A stretch of 64,000 nt of DNA from Blattamonas nauphoetae (lineage: Eukaryota; Preaxostyla; Oxymonadida). Made by a program: the position numbers and the translations under genes. Shown piece after piece: positions 12,301-22,425 of this stretch (within the stretch, counting starts at the first letter, position 1; each line of letters begins with the position of its first letter). Under the pieces are notes generated by a model. The model made no database searches, was not told where the DNA came from, and worked only from the letters and a program-made list of their open reading frames with translations. The DNA lies in NCBI GenBank assembly GCA_033064195.1, contig JARBJD010000269.1, forward strand, positions 1 through 64,000, written 5' to 3'.

Positions 12301-13699
12301 ACCAAATTCATCGTCTGTATGTTTGATCCGTTTGGAAACGACGAGGAAGCTCGTTTGTCACGGTATCCTCTCATTCGTGTTTCTGTGTTCGAGCCAGCCA
12401 AACAATTCATCACATTTATCTTCCACAATTCGGAAAAACTCATTCTGAACGAAGAACTCAAATCTCTGCTCGACAGACATCTCTGCGAGTTCCATCTTTC
12501 ACTCAAACACTTGGACCTTCAATCTGACGAGCACAATTCCGAACTTGTTTCCGGAATTGTGAAGTGGAATGCCCGTTGGACGATCAAGATGGGAAAGGAT
12601 GATCCTTTCAGACCAGTCTTCGAGAGCATCTTAACCAGAGCTTGTGAATGGAGACGGAACAAAGCCGAGCAGCAGAAAAGACGAGAAGTGTGTTTTGTGT
12701 CTGTTTTAGTATTTTTGTATTTTTCAGATCGATTGGGATCTCATTCCAGATCTGATTGAGTTCGTGATGGACAACATGAAGTCTTCTCTCTCCTCACTTT
12801 CTCCACCCGACTCGCTCATCCACCCTCTTCCACGACAGACTCTTGTCATCTCACCTCATGCACATCTCGAGTTGGTCGATCACACACAAGAGAGCAAGTC
12901 TCTCAATGAACTCCGAGAAGGATGGATCGACGATGTAAAAAATGGATGGATCTTCTTTCTCAAACTCATTCACTTGTTCCCATCCACGCACCAACCCACC
13001 TTCCAAACGATCGTTCTCGATGATCCATCCTTTTCCAACGTCGTTCTCAACTCTCTCACGCTCAACAACACACGAGTGACACCACAAGTTCTCAGTACAA
13101 TGACACAGATTCTCCTCGAATTTCCGACAACTAGACACTCTTTTCGATCTGAATTTTTTGAGAGAATCGTGAAAAGTGTCGATTTTGTCAATTGTCCTCT
13201 GTCTGAGTCGGAAACTCATTTGTATCTCACCCAGTTCATCGTTCTGATGCTCGAATCAACAGATGACGAGGAATTCATGGAACATTACCGCGTCATTCGT
13301 GTTTCTATCTTCGAGCCAGCCAAACAATACGTTTCATTCATCTTCCAGAACTGGGACAGACTCACACTCGATCATCCAGTTGACCGATCCAACCATGGGA
13401 AAGCAGTCTGTCTGATCCACTGTCACATCAAAAACATGGAAATCAAATCCGACGAACACGAACCTGCTTTGGTGTCTATTCTCGTGAAATGGGAAGTACG
13501 ACAGATGATCGAGTTGGAGAACGAAGATCATGTAAGGACTGTCTTTGAGAGCATCGGAAGCAGAACTGAAGACTGGCAGACAAACAAACAAGATCGACAG
13601 AAGAGACGTGAAGAGCTTTTGAGGGAAGAAGGCTGGGACGATGCCTTTGAACTGCGAGTTGTGGGGATCGAGAAAACAACTCCCGAGAAGTTGCTGTAA
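9372..13699 (+). CDS. Two-domain helical (ARM-like) protein gene, interrupted by a pogo-like transposon
   Basis: The first exon starts MSVHQSTVSSLLDVLQ (the ATG at 9372 is used because the earlier in-frame GTG is not a start). Supported introns are 9478-9534 (57 bp), 9686-9737 (52 bp), 9842-9879 (38 bp), one ending at about 11804 and 12688-12727 (40 bp). The last joins KRRE to IDWDLIPDLIEFV in phase 0. Joins between 9535 and 9685 are unresolved. The product is leucine-rich and helical. It holds two similar domains: 11805-12687 with FFQTIILDDPSFLDIILNSL and IRVSVFEPAKQFITFIF, and 12728-13699 with FQTIVLDDPSFSNVVLNSL and IRVSIFEPAKQYVSFIF. It ends after EEGWDDAFELRVVGIEKTT. The pogo insertion at 10299 sits at or near an exon edge and probably disables the 5' part unless it is spliced out. 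The function is unknown. Confidence 0.62.
10299..11693 (+). mobile_element. Pogo-like (Tc1/mariner superfamily) DNA transposon
   Basis: The element is 1395 bp, bounded by TA at 10297-10298 and 11694-11695. Its inverted ends begin CAGTCTGGYTCWAACCCGCC, and the terminal 45 bp or so match with few differences. It sits inside the helical gene on the same strand. The TA target duplication and the transposase type agree with pogo/Tigger elements. Confidence 0.88.
10321..11289 (+). CDS. Pogo/Tigger-type DDE transposase, N-terminally short
   Basis: The DDE_1 core is clear. The first acid is in LFHIDESS, the second in LVLFDGHQSRND, and the third acidic position in TSLLQPCDRFVFSNFKR, after the typical LPPHTTSLLQP lead. 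The frame is about 322 residues. The usual N-terminal CENP-B/HTH DNA-binding region is missing or reduced to a short unrelated leader, and the likely ATG is at about 10447 (MLFHIDESS). The element therefore looks internally deleted and probably non-autonomous. The C-terminal tail is low-complexity (SSSSDQPVPVPKKD). Confidence 0.85.
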   Translation: MAQTRPCAIRNTEPQGIFTFFLFFHLSPIILNLTFFETNKQEMLFHIDESSLRIDNHSFAFSVHDSSLPPPVINKAKRVKNASILISVCADGSILKSHILWPKKTPATEFRGIETHNMQMHYTESGWMTSDLFVEIMEKSIFPEIVARREKNPPNAKSLVLFDGHQSRNDVRLHRLADSFNIVLLRLPPHTTSLLQPCDRFVFSNFKRTLNDSFISESHTTSSEYRKAMYPALVSAVHSASNPETILSSFRETGLVPFDPNVVLRQFHKKYLPKEEPIPIYSEVVKDTQIMSAVSHYGTVLNMAPQNTSSSSDQPVPVPKKD

Positions 13700-13932
13700 G
13701 GATGTGCAACGGACGGACAAAACCTCGTTCTCCTCGGACATCGGACAGAGACCTTGTCCAAGTGAGAAAGAAGTGTTTCCTGTGGCCTAATTCAAAGTGA
13801 TAGTTACTTAACTTTAAGGATGTGCAACGGACGGACAAAACCTCGTTCTCCTCGGACATCGGACAGAGACCTTGTCCAAGTGAGAAAGAAGTGTTTCCTG
13901 TGGCCTAATTCAAAGTGATAGTTACTTAACTT
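13697..13932. repeat. 118-bp tandem duplication at the 3' end of the helical gene
   Basis: The sequence starting TAAGGATGTGCAACGGACGG at 13697 recurs at 13815 with essentially no change. The first copy contains the stop codon of the upstream gene. Each copy holds GGACATCGGACAGAG and CTTGTCCAAG, an imperfect inverted pair. Confidence 0.85.
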
Positions 13933-15209
13933 TTCTTTCAAGTCATCTATGATGTTAATTTCGTTCAGATTTTGTCTTTTAAATAAATGAAAAACGAGTA
14001 TTAAAGAATTCGGACAGAAATCCCATAAATTGCTGAAATGTCCAAGCTTGTCCGATCTTGGACATTCGCTCATTTGTTGAAAAAATGAATCGTCTGAATT
14101 GCTGCACAATCCATTGGTGATCATTAGAAAATGGACAATCGTGTCCAGTCCTGGACATGTCCGGATCGTCCTCCCCATCGCGAGTTGACTTCGTCTTCCA
14201 TTTCCTCTCAGAGACCATTAAATCGTTTTTAATTTCACAATTCCATTCTTCACATCATTTTTCTTGTGATTGAACAATGTGTGATTCTTTTAAAACTCAC
14301 TCGAGGAAAACAGATCACTTCTGAATCAACACATTATTTCTCTTTGATGACCTTTCACGTGATAATTTCACCAAACGGAGGAGTATCTTGAGTCAGACAT
14401 GATCTCATCAATCTGAACTCGAAGTTGGCAGCTATCCAACACACTTTGCTGGCGTTTCGAAGAACTTGACTTGTATCTCGTTCCTCTTTTTAAATGTGTT
14501 TTATCAGTAAGAATTATCTCAATTTGAGTCCTGATAAGACATTTTCTCGCCTACTCCAATCGAGAATATCATTGTCTCTCTCATTTCTCGCCCAAAATGA
14601 ACGGATCGCTTTCAACCTCGAAATAGACTGTATTACCCTATTTCTTACATAAGATGATACATATTCATGTTGTTTATTGTCTTTTTTCTATTTTTATGTC
14701 TTCTCTCCCCTGAAGAAGTGCAGTTGGAACTGTCGATCCTTTAAACTGAGATTGGATGAGACCAAGGGAGGACATACTGATTTGATTCGTCAGCGAGAAC
14801 CAGGGAGATTGGACGAAGAGACAAAGCAGAGTGTGAGGAGAAGACGATCTTCATCGTCAAGTGTACGAGCTCGTTCACAATAAAGTTTGAGAAAATGAAC
14901 ATAACGGAACCATCATGCAGAGTCAGTTTGAAAGGTGTGCTTCGCACAACTCTTATTCACTGATTCTTCATCACTTTATGACAAGAAGTGTTCTGATCAT
15001 GCATATATTTGAAGAGGGAAACTTTCATTGATAAAACAAGAGAACGTCACTCATAATGCTCCAGATTCAGAAGTAAAGCAAAAGGATTCTTCACCAGAAA
15101 GCAAAAATAGAAGCTGAATCTCACTCCTAACCCAAATTAGAAGGAGATCTCGTCAAATTCGACGAGAAGGAGATAAGAACAGAGTGAGACTAGTGAAGAC
15201 GAAGAGGAA
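13933..15209. other. Intergenic stretch with repeated TGTCC/GGACA words
   Basis: No convincing gene. Several TGTCC and GGACA words lie within 14040-14165. A 68-codon plus frame at 14677-14883 is arginine/serine-rich and unremarkable. Confidence 0.4.
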
Positions 15210-17001
15210 ATGAAGGAAGAAGAGAAGAAAGATGAAAAGAAGGAGCAGAGTGAGAACTCGTTCGATTTAGTCGATGCAGATGAGCTGACCCATCGCAACG
15301 AGTCGAGTTCGAGAAACGGGTGGAGAAGAAAGGAGAGTTAGAAGAAGGAAGAGCCATCTGAACAGAAGAAAAAAGAAGAGAAAGACGAACCAGTGATTGC
15401 GGATTGTGTTGAGGAGAAGGAAGAAGACGAAGCCGAGGCTGTGGCGCCGATCGAAGAACAATCATCTGAATCGGAAGAGAAGACGGACACACTCTCACAA
15501 GAATCTGAGAAAGAGTCGATCCGTCCTTCGCCTCGTGTTTTGCCTAAGACAGGAGAGGACGACACGTTTTATGGGGATGATGAGGAGGACGCAGACGAGA
15601 AAGGGGGAAGCGCAGAGGATGACGTATTTCAGGAGGAGAGCGAAGGAGAGACGGAGCAGAGAGGAAAGTCGGAAAAACTCAGGATCTCACAAAAGTTGAA
15701 GTTGGCTGCAGATTTGTCGTTGAAACAGCACCGTCCATCCGAGTCTACTTCATCAGCGAAGATGTTCTCGCAAAGTATTCGTTCTCTTCAATGCCTGTTC
15801 TCCTCTCCGATTCCACACTGTCTGTGTCGTACCTCAAATTGAATCCACATTCGGACCGCTCGTGACATTCGTTTCAAAAGCGTCAGAAGCTGTGAACAAC
15901 CACTACGCAGCCGCGAGCCAAGCAATCCTCCGCTCGCTCCTTCCCCTCCCCGCCTTCGCTCTTCCGAAGCACCTCTCTAGCTTCGTCGACATGGCGTCAT
16001 TCATCGCAACCATCAAAATCCCTGACATCGCATCAACCAGCACGTATTCACTCAACGAGCTGCGAGCTCGCTTCGGACAATCGATTGAGTCGTTGTGGGC
16101 TCCAGGAAGAGAGAAAGTGGAGGACTTGTTGGTTGCTGAAGCTGTTGTCGACGCGATCGACATACACTGACACATCAAGTCGTTTGTCGCTTCGCAGGAT
16201 CTTCTCAAGTCGTTCAGCAGTGTCCTGACAGAGCAGGACAAAGAGCAGAACAAGGAAGGCGGTGAGAGCGAAGAAGCTGCAGAATCGTTTGGTCCTCGGT
16301 ACGTGATCTGTCTAGTCACCGATGAGATCCGAATCGTCAAAATCTCCAGCGAATACACAACCACCCACACCGACGAAGACAAAATGTACACATCTGGGCT
16401 TTTAAGAGGTGTTGCTTTCAAAACATCCACCACATCAGGCCTTGCATCTGTTTTGTCGCTGAAGATCAACGAGATTGATGTCAGACAAACACCTTTTTCA
16501 CAGATTGAACGGTTCCTGGATGTTGAGGATAGTGGAGAGACGAGTGAGGTGAAGGACAGGATTGGACAGATCGTTCTCGGAAGGACTTTGGAGAGACTGA
16601 CGAAGAGAGAACGCAAACTACACGAGAGCGACGGAGAGATCTTCAGAAAGGCGCAGTTCTCGCTCATGCCGAGCTCGAAGGACACTCGAGACGTTCCCCA
16701 TCTTCTCTTCCGATTCTTTTTCAACTTCACCCTCCTCACAATCACCAAAGACCCAGAACGGTATGCATATCAAGTTGAAATGCCTGAAATTTACGAAAAG
16801 ACGAGTCTAACAGACCGTCTACTCTCAAAGCGCACATCCCCTCCTCCTCCCCAGTCACCGACTGTTCAGAGAATTGGCGTCATATCCCAGGCACAGCTGA
16901 AGAAGAGATGGAAGTATCTCGCGTCTAGGAGAGATTTGAACGTTATTTCATTGGAATTTCACAATATTTCAGTCGATCATACCCTTTGGAAAAAGTTATG
17001 A
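15210..17001 (+). pseudogene. Acidic/charged protein gene of unknown family, broken
   Basis: An ATG at 15210 opens a glutamate/lysine-rich segment (MKEEEKKDEKKEQSENSF) that meets a TAG near 15339 and continues in the same frame to 15842, with an acidic run at DDEEDADEKGGSAEDD. Sequence in the next frame (IRVYFISEDVLAKYSFSS, then VSKASEAVNNHYAAASQ) continues to a TGA at 16168 and resumes to 17001, with strands such as RYVICLVTDEIRIVKISSEY and FRFFFNFTLLTITKDPER. The order suggests one long protein with an acidic linker and a beta-rich C-terminal half, now carrying at least two stops and one frame change. I do not recognise the family. Confidence 0.5.
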
Positions 17002-17018
17002 GATCCGACCTCCTAAAT

Positions 17019-17046
17019 AGGCGCTGTCCAAGGTTGGACAGCGCCT
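17019..17046 (+). terminator. Perfect 13-bp hairpin just downstream of a stop codon
   Basis: AGGCGCTGTCCAA, a GG loop, then TTGGACAGCGCCT form a perfect 13-bp stem. It starts 17 nt after the TGA at 16999-17001. A role in 3'-end formation or transcript stability is inference only. Confidence 0.5.
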
Positions 17047-17469
17047 CGCTTGGACCGGACAAATGCTCATCACTAAGTTGCTGTTTTGCGCCAATATTTT
17101 GAGGTACATGTCGTCATTCAACGCCGATCCTTTCTGACACGCTCTCCAGCAGTCGACCTGTGATTAAAGATTATTCACTCCTCCTCGCCTCTCTCTTGCC
17201 TTTCGTTTCCTCACAATATACATTTTCCTTCCGAAGACTGGTGTATTGAAACACTGAAAATGTCAGGAAAACTGATCTCTCAGATCAACCCATGATTTTT
17301 GAATTCATGACAATCGAATATGAATCTTTAGTGTTCATCTGGATGACAGAACGTCATACAATTTGTGTCTTGCCCCAACTCCAGTTATGAAAAAATAAGG
17401 TTTGAAATAGCGATAGAAAACTGTGTGTGATGATAAAGGAATGATTGTTTGTCCAAAAGGGCAATTAAG
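17047..17469. other. Intergenic; 3' flank of the C-x5-W-x2-C gene
   Basis: No gene seen. The segment at about 17415-17470 (GATGATAAAGGAATGATTG) is nearly identical to 20645-20700, the 3' flank of the third gene copy. This shows that the duplication included the 3' untranslated region. Confidence 0.6.
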
Positions 17470-19659
17470 TCAATTATCGAACGATAAGGTACGTTCCAGG
17501 AACTTCATCATGCGACTTTCGTGACGCAAGTAACGGCTTCGTTCTTGTTCGGCTGTCAAGTGGAGAAGCCAAATGCCCTTCCGGCGGCAGAGTGTGAAGA
17601 CAGCGATGTCATCGGCCTCTTTCTCCTCTTCGGCAGAGAGGCAGACAGACCATTTGCCGTTCTTCAGGCACAGTTTGAAGACATCAGTGTCTTCGACAGG
17701 CGATATCTTGTTATAATCCTCCTTGAAGACGTTGTAGAGATACGCTGACCATTTCTCGTCCTTGTCGTCCTTCATCTTGTCCTCCGCATCTGTGGGATGG
17801 CAGACAGACCATTTCCCGTTCATGTAGTAGAGCATGATGACACCTTCAAGATTTCCTTCGGTTGGTGGGTGGCAGAGAGACCATTTCTTGTTCTTCAGGC
17901 ACATCTGGAAGATTCCCTCGTCTTCAGAGTGGATCTTGAAATGCTCTTCCTCCGCTGGGAGGCAGCGACCCCACTGTCCATTGCTGAGACAAGCAACAAC
18001 GAAACTTGTGGCATCAGCTTCTTCCTTGTCTTTGACGGAGTGGCAGACAGACCACTTGTCCTTCTTCTGGCAGAGGTTGATGATCCCCATGTCCTCGGTT
18101 GGAGTGTTGTCCTTCGCCTCGTCCTTCTCGTCTGGCGACTTGCAGATTGTCCATTTCTCGTTCTTTTGGCAGATGTTCACGAACCCTTCGTGATCGTCAT
18201 CGGTTGAGGTGCAAATTGACCATTTCTTGTTCTTGAGACAAAGTCTGAGACGTTTGTCTTCAAAACGAAAGAGTTCTTTCGCAAAATTGCGAAGCGTCGA
18301 CGCAGCGTTCTCGATGCACTTGTCAAAGGCCTTTAAAAGTTCTGAGGGGAACGGAATATCGTCTTCTTCCTTTTGGGAGCAACGACCCCACTTTCCGCGA
18401 CGGAGGCAAGTGACGACGAAATCGACGATATCCAGTTCATCGGTGACGTCAGAATCAGTGCAGACCGACCATTGGCCATTCTTGTGGCAAAGTGTGATGA
18501 AAGAACTGTCCTCCACAGGGGCATCGAACATCATTTGACTCTCCTTGTCGGGTGACTGGCAGAGAGACCATCTGTCGTTCTTTTGGCAGATGTTCACGAA
18601 ACCTTCGTGATCTTCATCGGTTGAAGGGCATACAGTCCATTTCTTGTTCTTGAGGCAAAGTCTGAGACGTTCGTCCTCATGAGGGAACAGTGCTTCAGCA
18701 GCCTTGAATAATGAGAAAATGAAGTCCGTCCCAAGCGATTTTAAGAAATCATCATCTTCAGAGGTGTGTTTGAAATCATTTTCGTTATTTTCAGGGCAGA
18801 CACCCCATTTCCCGTCACGGCGGCAAGCAACAACGAGATCAACGGTTTTCGTTTCCCCTTGTTCGGAAAATTCACAGACAGACCATTGGCGGTTCTTTTG
18901 GCATAGTCTGATGAATCTCACGTCGTCCACTGGGGTGTTGGACTTGATCTTGTTCTCCTCGTCGGGTGACTCGTAAACAGACCAAATGTGGTTCTTGCGG
19001 ATGACATTGATGAAATCTTCATGATCTTCATCGGTTGAGGGGCATACAGACCATTGGTTGTTCTTCAAACAGAGAGTGAGACGTTCGTCTTTAACGGTTT
19101 CTTTTTCTTCATTAAAATGGTCGTTACGCGACATGGTGTTCTTCAGGAACCGATCGAAGAAATTGTCGTCTTCAGCGTCATCTTCTTGGAGGTCGAGACC
19201 TAACTTTCTGCGACCGAGACTCGCAAGCATATAAAGGACGGGGTAATTGTCAGCTGAGATGCGTTTTCGATCCTTGTGGATATCTTGAGCTTCATCGTCG
19301 TCAATAAAGCAGGAATCCCATTTTCCGCGGCGACGACAGAGAAAGATGTTAGTATCGTCTTTAACACCTTCATTGTCGTCTGTTGGGCAGATTTTCCATG
19401 ACCCAAATTTCAGACAGAGGCGAATTGTGTCGATGGCTTCAATTGGCGCGGAGTAGTCCTCTCCGTCCTCATCGTCAGTGCGGTGGCATCCAGGGTTCGA
19501 AACCTGCCTCGTGCGGTCTTTTTCGGACAGGTCTTCCGATGAAACCGCACGAGGCCGCGATGTTTTCACGATATTCTCACGATGAATTTTCCATTCGGGT
19601 ACACAGAAGATTCCAATCAGAACAATGCACCCCATGATTATTATATGCATTTTCTTCAT
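17470..19659 (-). CDS. Secretory-pathway repeat protein with about 18 C-x5-W-x2-C units
   Basis: A single frame of 729 residues. It starts MKKMHIIIMGCIVLIGIFCV, a signal peptide or signal anchor. The rest is built from about 18 units of the form LCLKNGKWSVC (C-x5-W-x2-C), with variants such as ICQKNDRWSLC, ACRRDGKWGVC and TCLRRGKWGRC. A few lack cysteines (VIRKNHIWSVY, LYYMNGKWSVC). Units alternate with acidic linkers of about 15 to 35 residues, often STDEDHEGF or SPDEEN. The paired cysteines flanking a tryptophan suggest small disulphide-closed hairpins in an extracytoplasmic setting, which is inference. I cannot match the repeat to a known domain. Two related loci lie upstream (20248-20532 and 20759-22399), so it belongs to a local tandem family. 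No C-terminal membrane segment is seen. Confidence 0.8.
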   Translation of the reverse strand: MKKMHIIIMGCIVLIGIFCVPEWKIHRENIVKTSRPRAVSSEDLSEKDRTRQVSNPGCHRTDDEDGEDYSAPIEAIDTIRLCLKFGSWKICPTDDNEGVKDDTNIFLCRRRGKWDSCFIDDDEAQDIHKDRKRISADNYPVLYMLASLGRRKLGLDLQEDDAEDDNFFDRFLKNTMSRNDHFNEEKETVKDERLTLCLKNNQWSVCPSTDEDHEDFINVIRKNHIWSVYESPDEENKIKSNTPVDDVRFIRLCQKNRQWSVCEFSEQGETKTVDLVVACRRDGKWGVCPENNENDFKHTSEDDDFLKSLGTDFIFSLFKAAEALFPHEDERLRLCLKNKKWTVCPSTDEDHEGFVNICQKNDRWSLCQSPDKESQMMFDAPVEDSSFITLCHKNGQWSVCTDSDVTDELDIVDFVVTCLRRGKWGRCSQKEEDDIPFPSELLKAFDKCIENAASTLRNFAKELFRFEDKRLRLCLKNKKWSICTSTDDDHEGFVNICQKNEKWTICKSPDEKDEAKDNTPTEDMGIINLCQKKDKWSVCHSVKDKEEADATSFVVACLSNGQWGRCLPAEEEHFKIHSEDEGIFQMCLKNKKWSLCHPPTEGNLEGVIMLYYMNGKWSVCHPTDAEDKMKDDKDEKWSAYLYNVFKEDYNKISPVEDTDVFKLCLKNGKWSVCLSAEEEKEADDIAVFTLCRRKGIWLLHLTAEQERSRYLRHESRMMKFLERTLSFDN

Positions 19660-20247
19660 TCCTCATTTCACTTCTCTAATTTCAAATGTTGCTTTTGAGT
19701 GTGAAAGTCTGTCATTATGGGCAGTGGTCAGGATCTTGATGACAACAGTGATCCAATGATTAAGATGAATCAAACACTTCCTTTCATCTTATTTTAGACG
19801 TTTCTTGTTTGGAGAGTTTGCTTGACAGCGAATTCACTTTTCTATTCAGACAATCCCAGATCATGTCTGTTGTATGTGTTATCTCCAGATTTTATGGTGC
19901 TCAAACCAACTAATTCTCCCTTTTTCCTCTATTCAGGCACTTTTGAAGAAAGATTGATGAATGTATCCCTCGTTGCATTGGTATTTTTGTCAGTCGTCCG
20001 TCTTGTCGAACCAAACAACAATTTCCATCTATATAGCGAAATCTGTCTCGCACACACGTCAACATGTGTATTTCTTTCGGATTGCCATGATATACTGATC
20101 AATCCTGGAAAAAACAAGCATCACAAAAACCAGGTCCTTCTTCTTCACACTCTCATCTTTTTTTGATATTTTACCAACTCATTCTACTTCTAGTCAGATC
20201 GATACCTGACAAAAATCGATTTAAAAGAGGATAGAGATGTGATATGT
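19660..20247. other. Intergenic stretch between C-x5-W-x2-C copies
   Basis: A 114-codon plus frame at 19822-20166 is hydrophobic and shows no family features. No gene is supported. Confidence 0.4.
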
Positions 20248-20532
20248 TCACGATGGACATTTTGATCCCTGGTGGCATCTCTTCCATTTGCTGTTTTTGT
20301 AGCACAGCGTGATAAAACCTTGGCTTTCATCTTCAGTGGAGAGGCAGAGAGTCCATGCGTCGTTTTTCCGACAAAGTTTGATGATATCTTGATCTGATGG
20401 GACATCGACTTCGAGAGATTGATCCTCCTCCAAAGTCTCGATGGCGGGGTTGTGGTGAGGTGGTTGGCCGTTTTCACCAACGTGGCGAGCATTAATGAGG
20501 AAAGAACATGAGAGGAGAATGAATGTGAGCAT
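20248..20532 (-). CDS. Short C-x5-W-x2-C family protein (94 residues)
   Basis: The ATG at 20532 gives a signal peptide (MLTFILLSCSFLINARHVGE), an acidic stretch and two repeat units, LCRKNDAWTLC and LCYKNSKWKRC, then a stop. The first 60 residues are nearly the same as those of the copy starting at 22399, so it is a truncated or short paralogue. The longer frame reaching 20706 runs through the upstream flank and is less likely. The two remaining units could still fold, so a small secreted product is possible. Confidence 0.62.
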   Translation of the reverse strand: MLTFILLSCSFLINARHVGENGQPPHHNPAIETLEEDQSLEVDVPSDQDIIKLCRKNDAWTLCLSTEDESQGFITLCYKNSKWKRCHQGSKCPS

Positions 20533-20558
20533 TCTGCGGAGTCGTTGGTTGGAACAGG

Positions 20559-20570
20559 GCTTAAGGGTAT
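20559..20570 (-). promoter_or_regulatory. Shared upstream motif ATACCCTTAAGC
   Basis: On the minus strand ATACCCTTAAGC lies 27 to 38 bp before the ATG at 20532. The same word sits at the same distance before the ATG at 22399. It could be a core promoter element or simply a duplicated flank. Confidence 0.4.
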
Positions 20571-20758
20571 TTTTTAGATCGAACGAGATAACCCAAAATT
20601 TGCAGATGAAAATCAAGTTGTGCCAAGAAGTGGTTAAAAAGAGCGATAGAAGACTGTGTGTGATGATAAAGGAATGATTGTTTGTCCAAAAGGGCAATAT
20701 ATTCAATTCTCAGACTTGGATGTTGAATGTCATTCAACATTCAAGTTTGGTGACGCGA

Positions 20759-22399
20759 TTAACGGCTTCGTTCTTGTTCGGCTGTCAAGTGGAGAAGCCA
20801 AATGCCCTTCCGGCGGCAGAGTGGGAAGACGGCGATGTCGTCGGCTTCTTTCTCCTCTTCGGCAGAGAGGCAGACAGACCATTTGCCGTTCTTCAGGCAC
20901 AGTTTGAAAACACTGGTCCCTTCGACAGGCGATATCTTGTCGGAATGTTCAATGAGGTCGTCAGAGAGAAACGGTGACCATTTCCCGTTTTTGTAGCAGA
21001 GCATGATGACACCTTCACTTTCCTCGGTTGGTGGGTGGCAGAGAGACCATTTCTTGTTCTTCAGGCACATCTGGAAGATTCCCTCGTCTTCAGAGTGGAT
21101 CTTGAAATGCTCTTCCTCCGCTTGGAGGCAGCGACCCCACTGTCCATTGCGGAGACAAGCAACAACGAGGAACGTCTCTTCGGCATTATACTCTTCTTCA
21201 GCGGAGAGGCAGACTGACAATTTGTCATCATTCACGCAAAGTTTGACGATTCCCATGTCCTCAGCTGGAGTGTTGTTCATAATCTCGTCCTCGTCATCGA
21301 CGGATTGACAGATCGAATATGCATCGTCCTTTCTGCAGACTGTGAGAATATTTTCGTTTTCATCTTCCTTTGAGTGGCAGAACGACCATTTCCCGTTCTT
21401 GATACAAAGTCTGAGACGTCCGTCTTCTTAAAGATGAAATTCTGGAGCAGGATCGCAAAGGTGCTACGCGAAGTTGCTGATGTACTTTTCAAAGACCTCT
21501 GAATATGCAGTGGGGAACTGGAAATCGTCTGATTCCTTTGGGGGACATTGACCCCATTTTCCATTGCGGAGGCAAGTCTCGACGAAATCGATACTATTCA
21601 CGTCATCTGGTCCTTCTGAACCAGTGCAGACCGACCATTCGTCATTCTTGTGGCAAAGAGTGATGACAGCGAAGTCCTGGAATGGGGCGTCGAACATAAT
21701 TTCATCTTCCTTGTCCGGGGACTGGCAGAGAGACCATCTGTCGTTCTTGTGGCAGATGTTTACGAAACCTTCGTGATCTTCATCGGTTGAGGGGCATACA
21801 GACCATTGGTTGTTCTTCAAACAGAGAGTGAGACGTTCGTCTTCAGCGTCATTCTTTTCTTTTGCAGCATCGCCAGGTGTTGATGCGAAGTTCATGATGC
21901 ACTTTGTAAATGCCTCCATAAATTCAGAGGAGAACATGATATCCTCATCGTCGCCTGTGTTGAAAACACCTCAGACATCATTGCGTTTAATGGGAATAAT
22001 CAGATCAGTACCATCCGGTTGTGTTTCTCCTTCGAATAAGACGCAGGGAGACCTTTTGCCGTTTTGAAGGCAAAGTCTGACGAATCTCATGTCTTGGATC
22101 GATACAGGCTTGTCAAATGATTCCTGATCTGAGGTCGACAGAATCGCAGTCCATTCGCCGTTCTTCAAACTGAGATTCAGCTTACCTTCACTTTCCTCAT
22201 CTGCTGAGATGCAGAGAACCCATGTGTCGTTTTTCAGGCACAGAGCGATGATATCTTGTTCTGATGGGACATCGACTTCGAGAGATTGATCCTCACCCAA
22301 AGTCTCGATGGCGGGGTTGTGGGGTGGTGGTTGGCCGTTTTCGCCAACATGGCGAGTATTAATGAGAGAAGCACATGAGAGGAGAATGAATGTGAGCAT
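20759..22399 (-). pseudogene. C-x5-W-x2-C family gene with three in-frame stops
   Basis: Starts MLTFILLSCASLINTRHVGE (signal peptide) and carries about 14 repeat units, for example LCLKNDTWVLC, ICHKNDRWSLC, LCIKNGKWSFC and MCLKNKKWSLC. It ends LLHLTAEQERSR. The frame is unbroken by indels from 22399 to 20759 but contains a TGA near 21968, a TAG near 21462 and a TAA near 21428. The 3' third is nearly identical to the 3' third of the intact gene at 17470-19659. Using all three stop types argues against a reassigned codon and for recent loss of function. Stop readthrough is unlikely but not excluded. Confidence 0.72.
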
Positions 22400-22425
22400 T
22401 CTGCGGTGTTGTTGAGTTAAAAAAG

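Noticed and set aside
15903-16748. 281-codon minus-strand frame opposite the acidic gene
   Set aside because: The plus strand carries the protein-like sequence (DEIRIVKISSEY and similar). The minus frame is serine/arginine-rich shadow sequence.
19489-19510. GGGTTCGAAACCTGCC resembling a tRNA T-arm
   Set aside because: It lies inside the 729-residue coding frame and no acceptor stem or anticodon arm could be placed around it.
20759-22399. Codon reassignment (stop codons read as glutamine, as in some oxymonads)
   Set aside because: Long intact frames in the window contain no internal TAA or TAG, and the decayed copy uses TGA as well as TAA and TAG.
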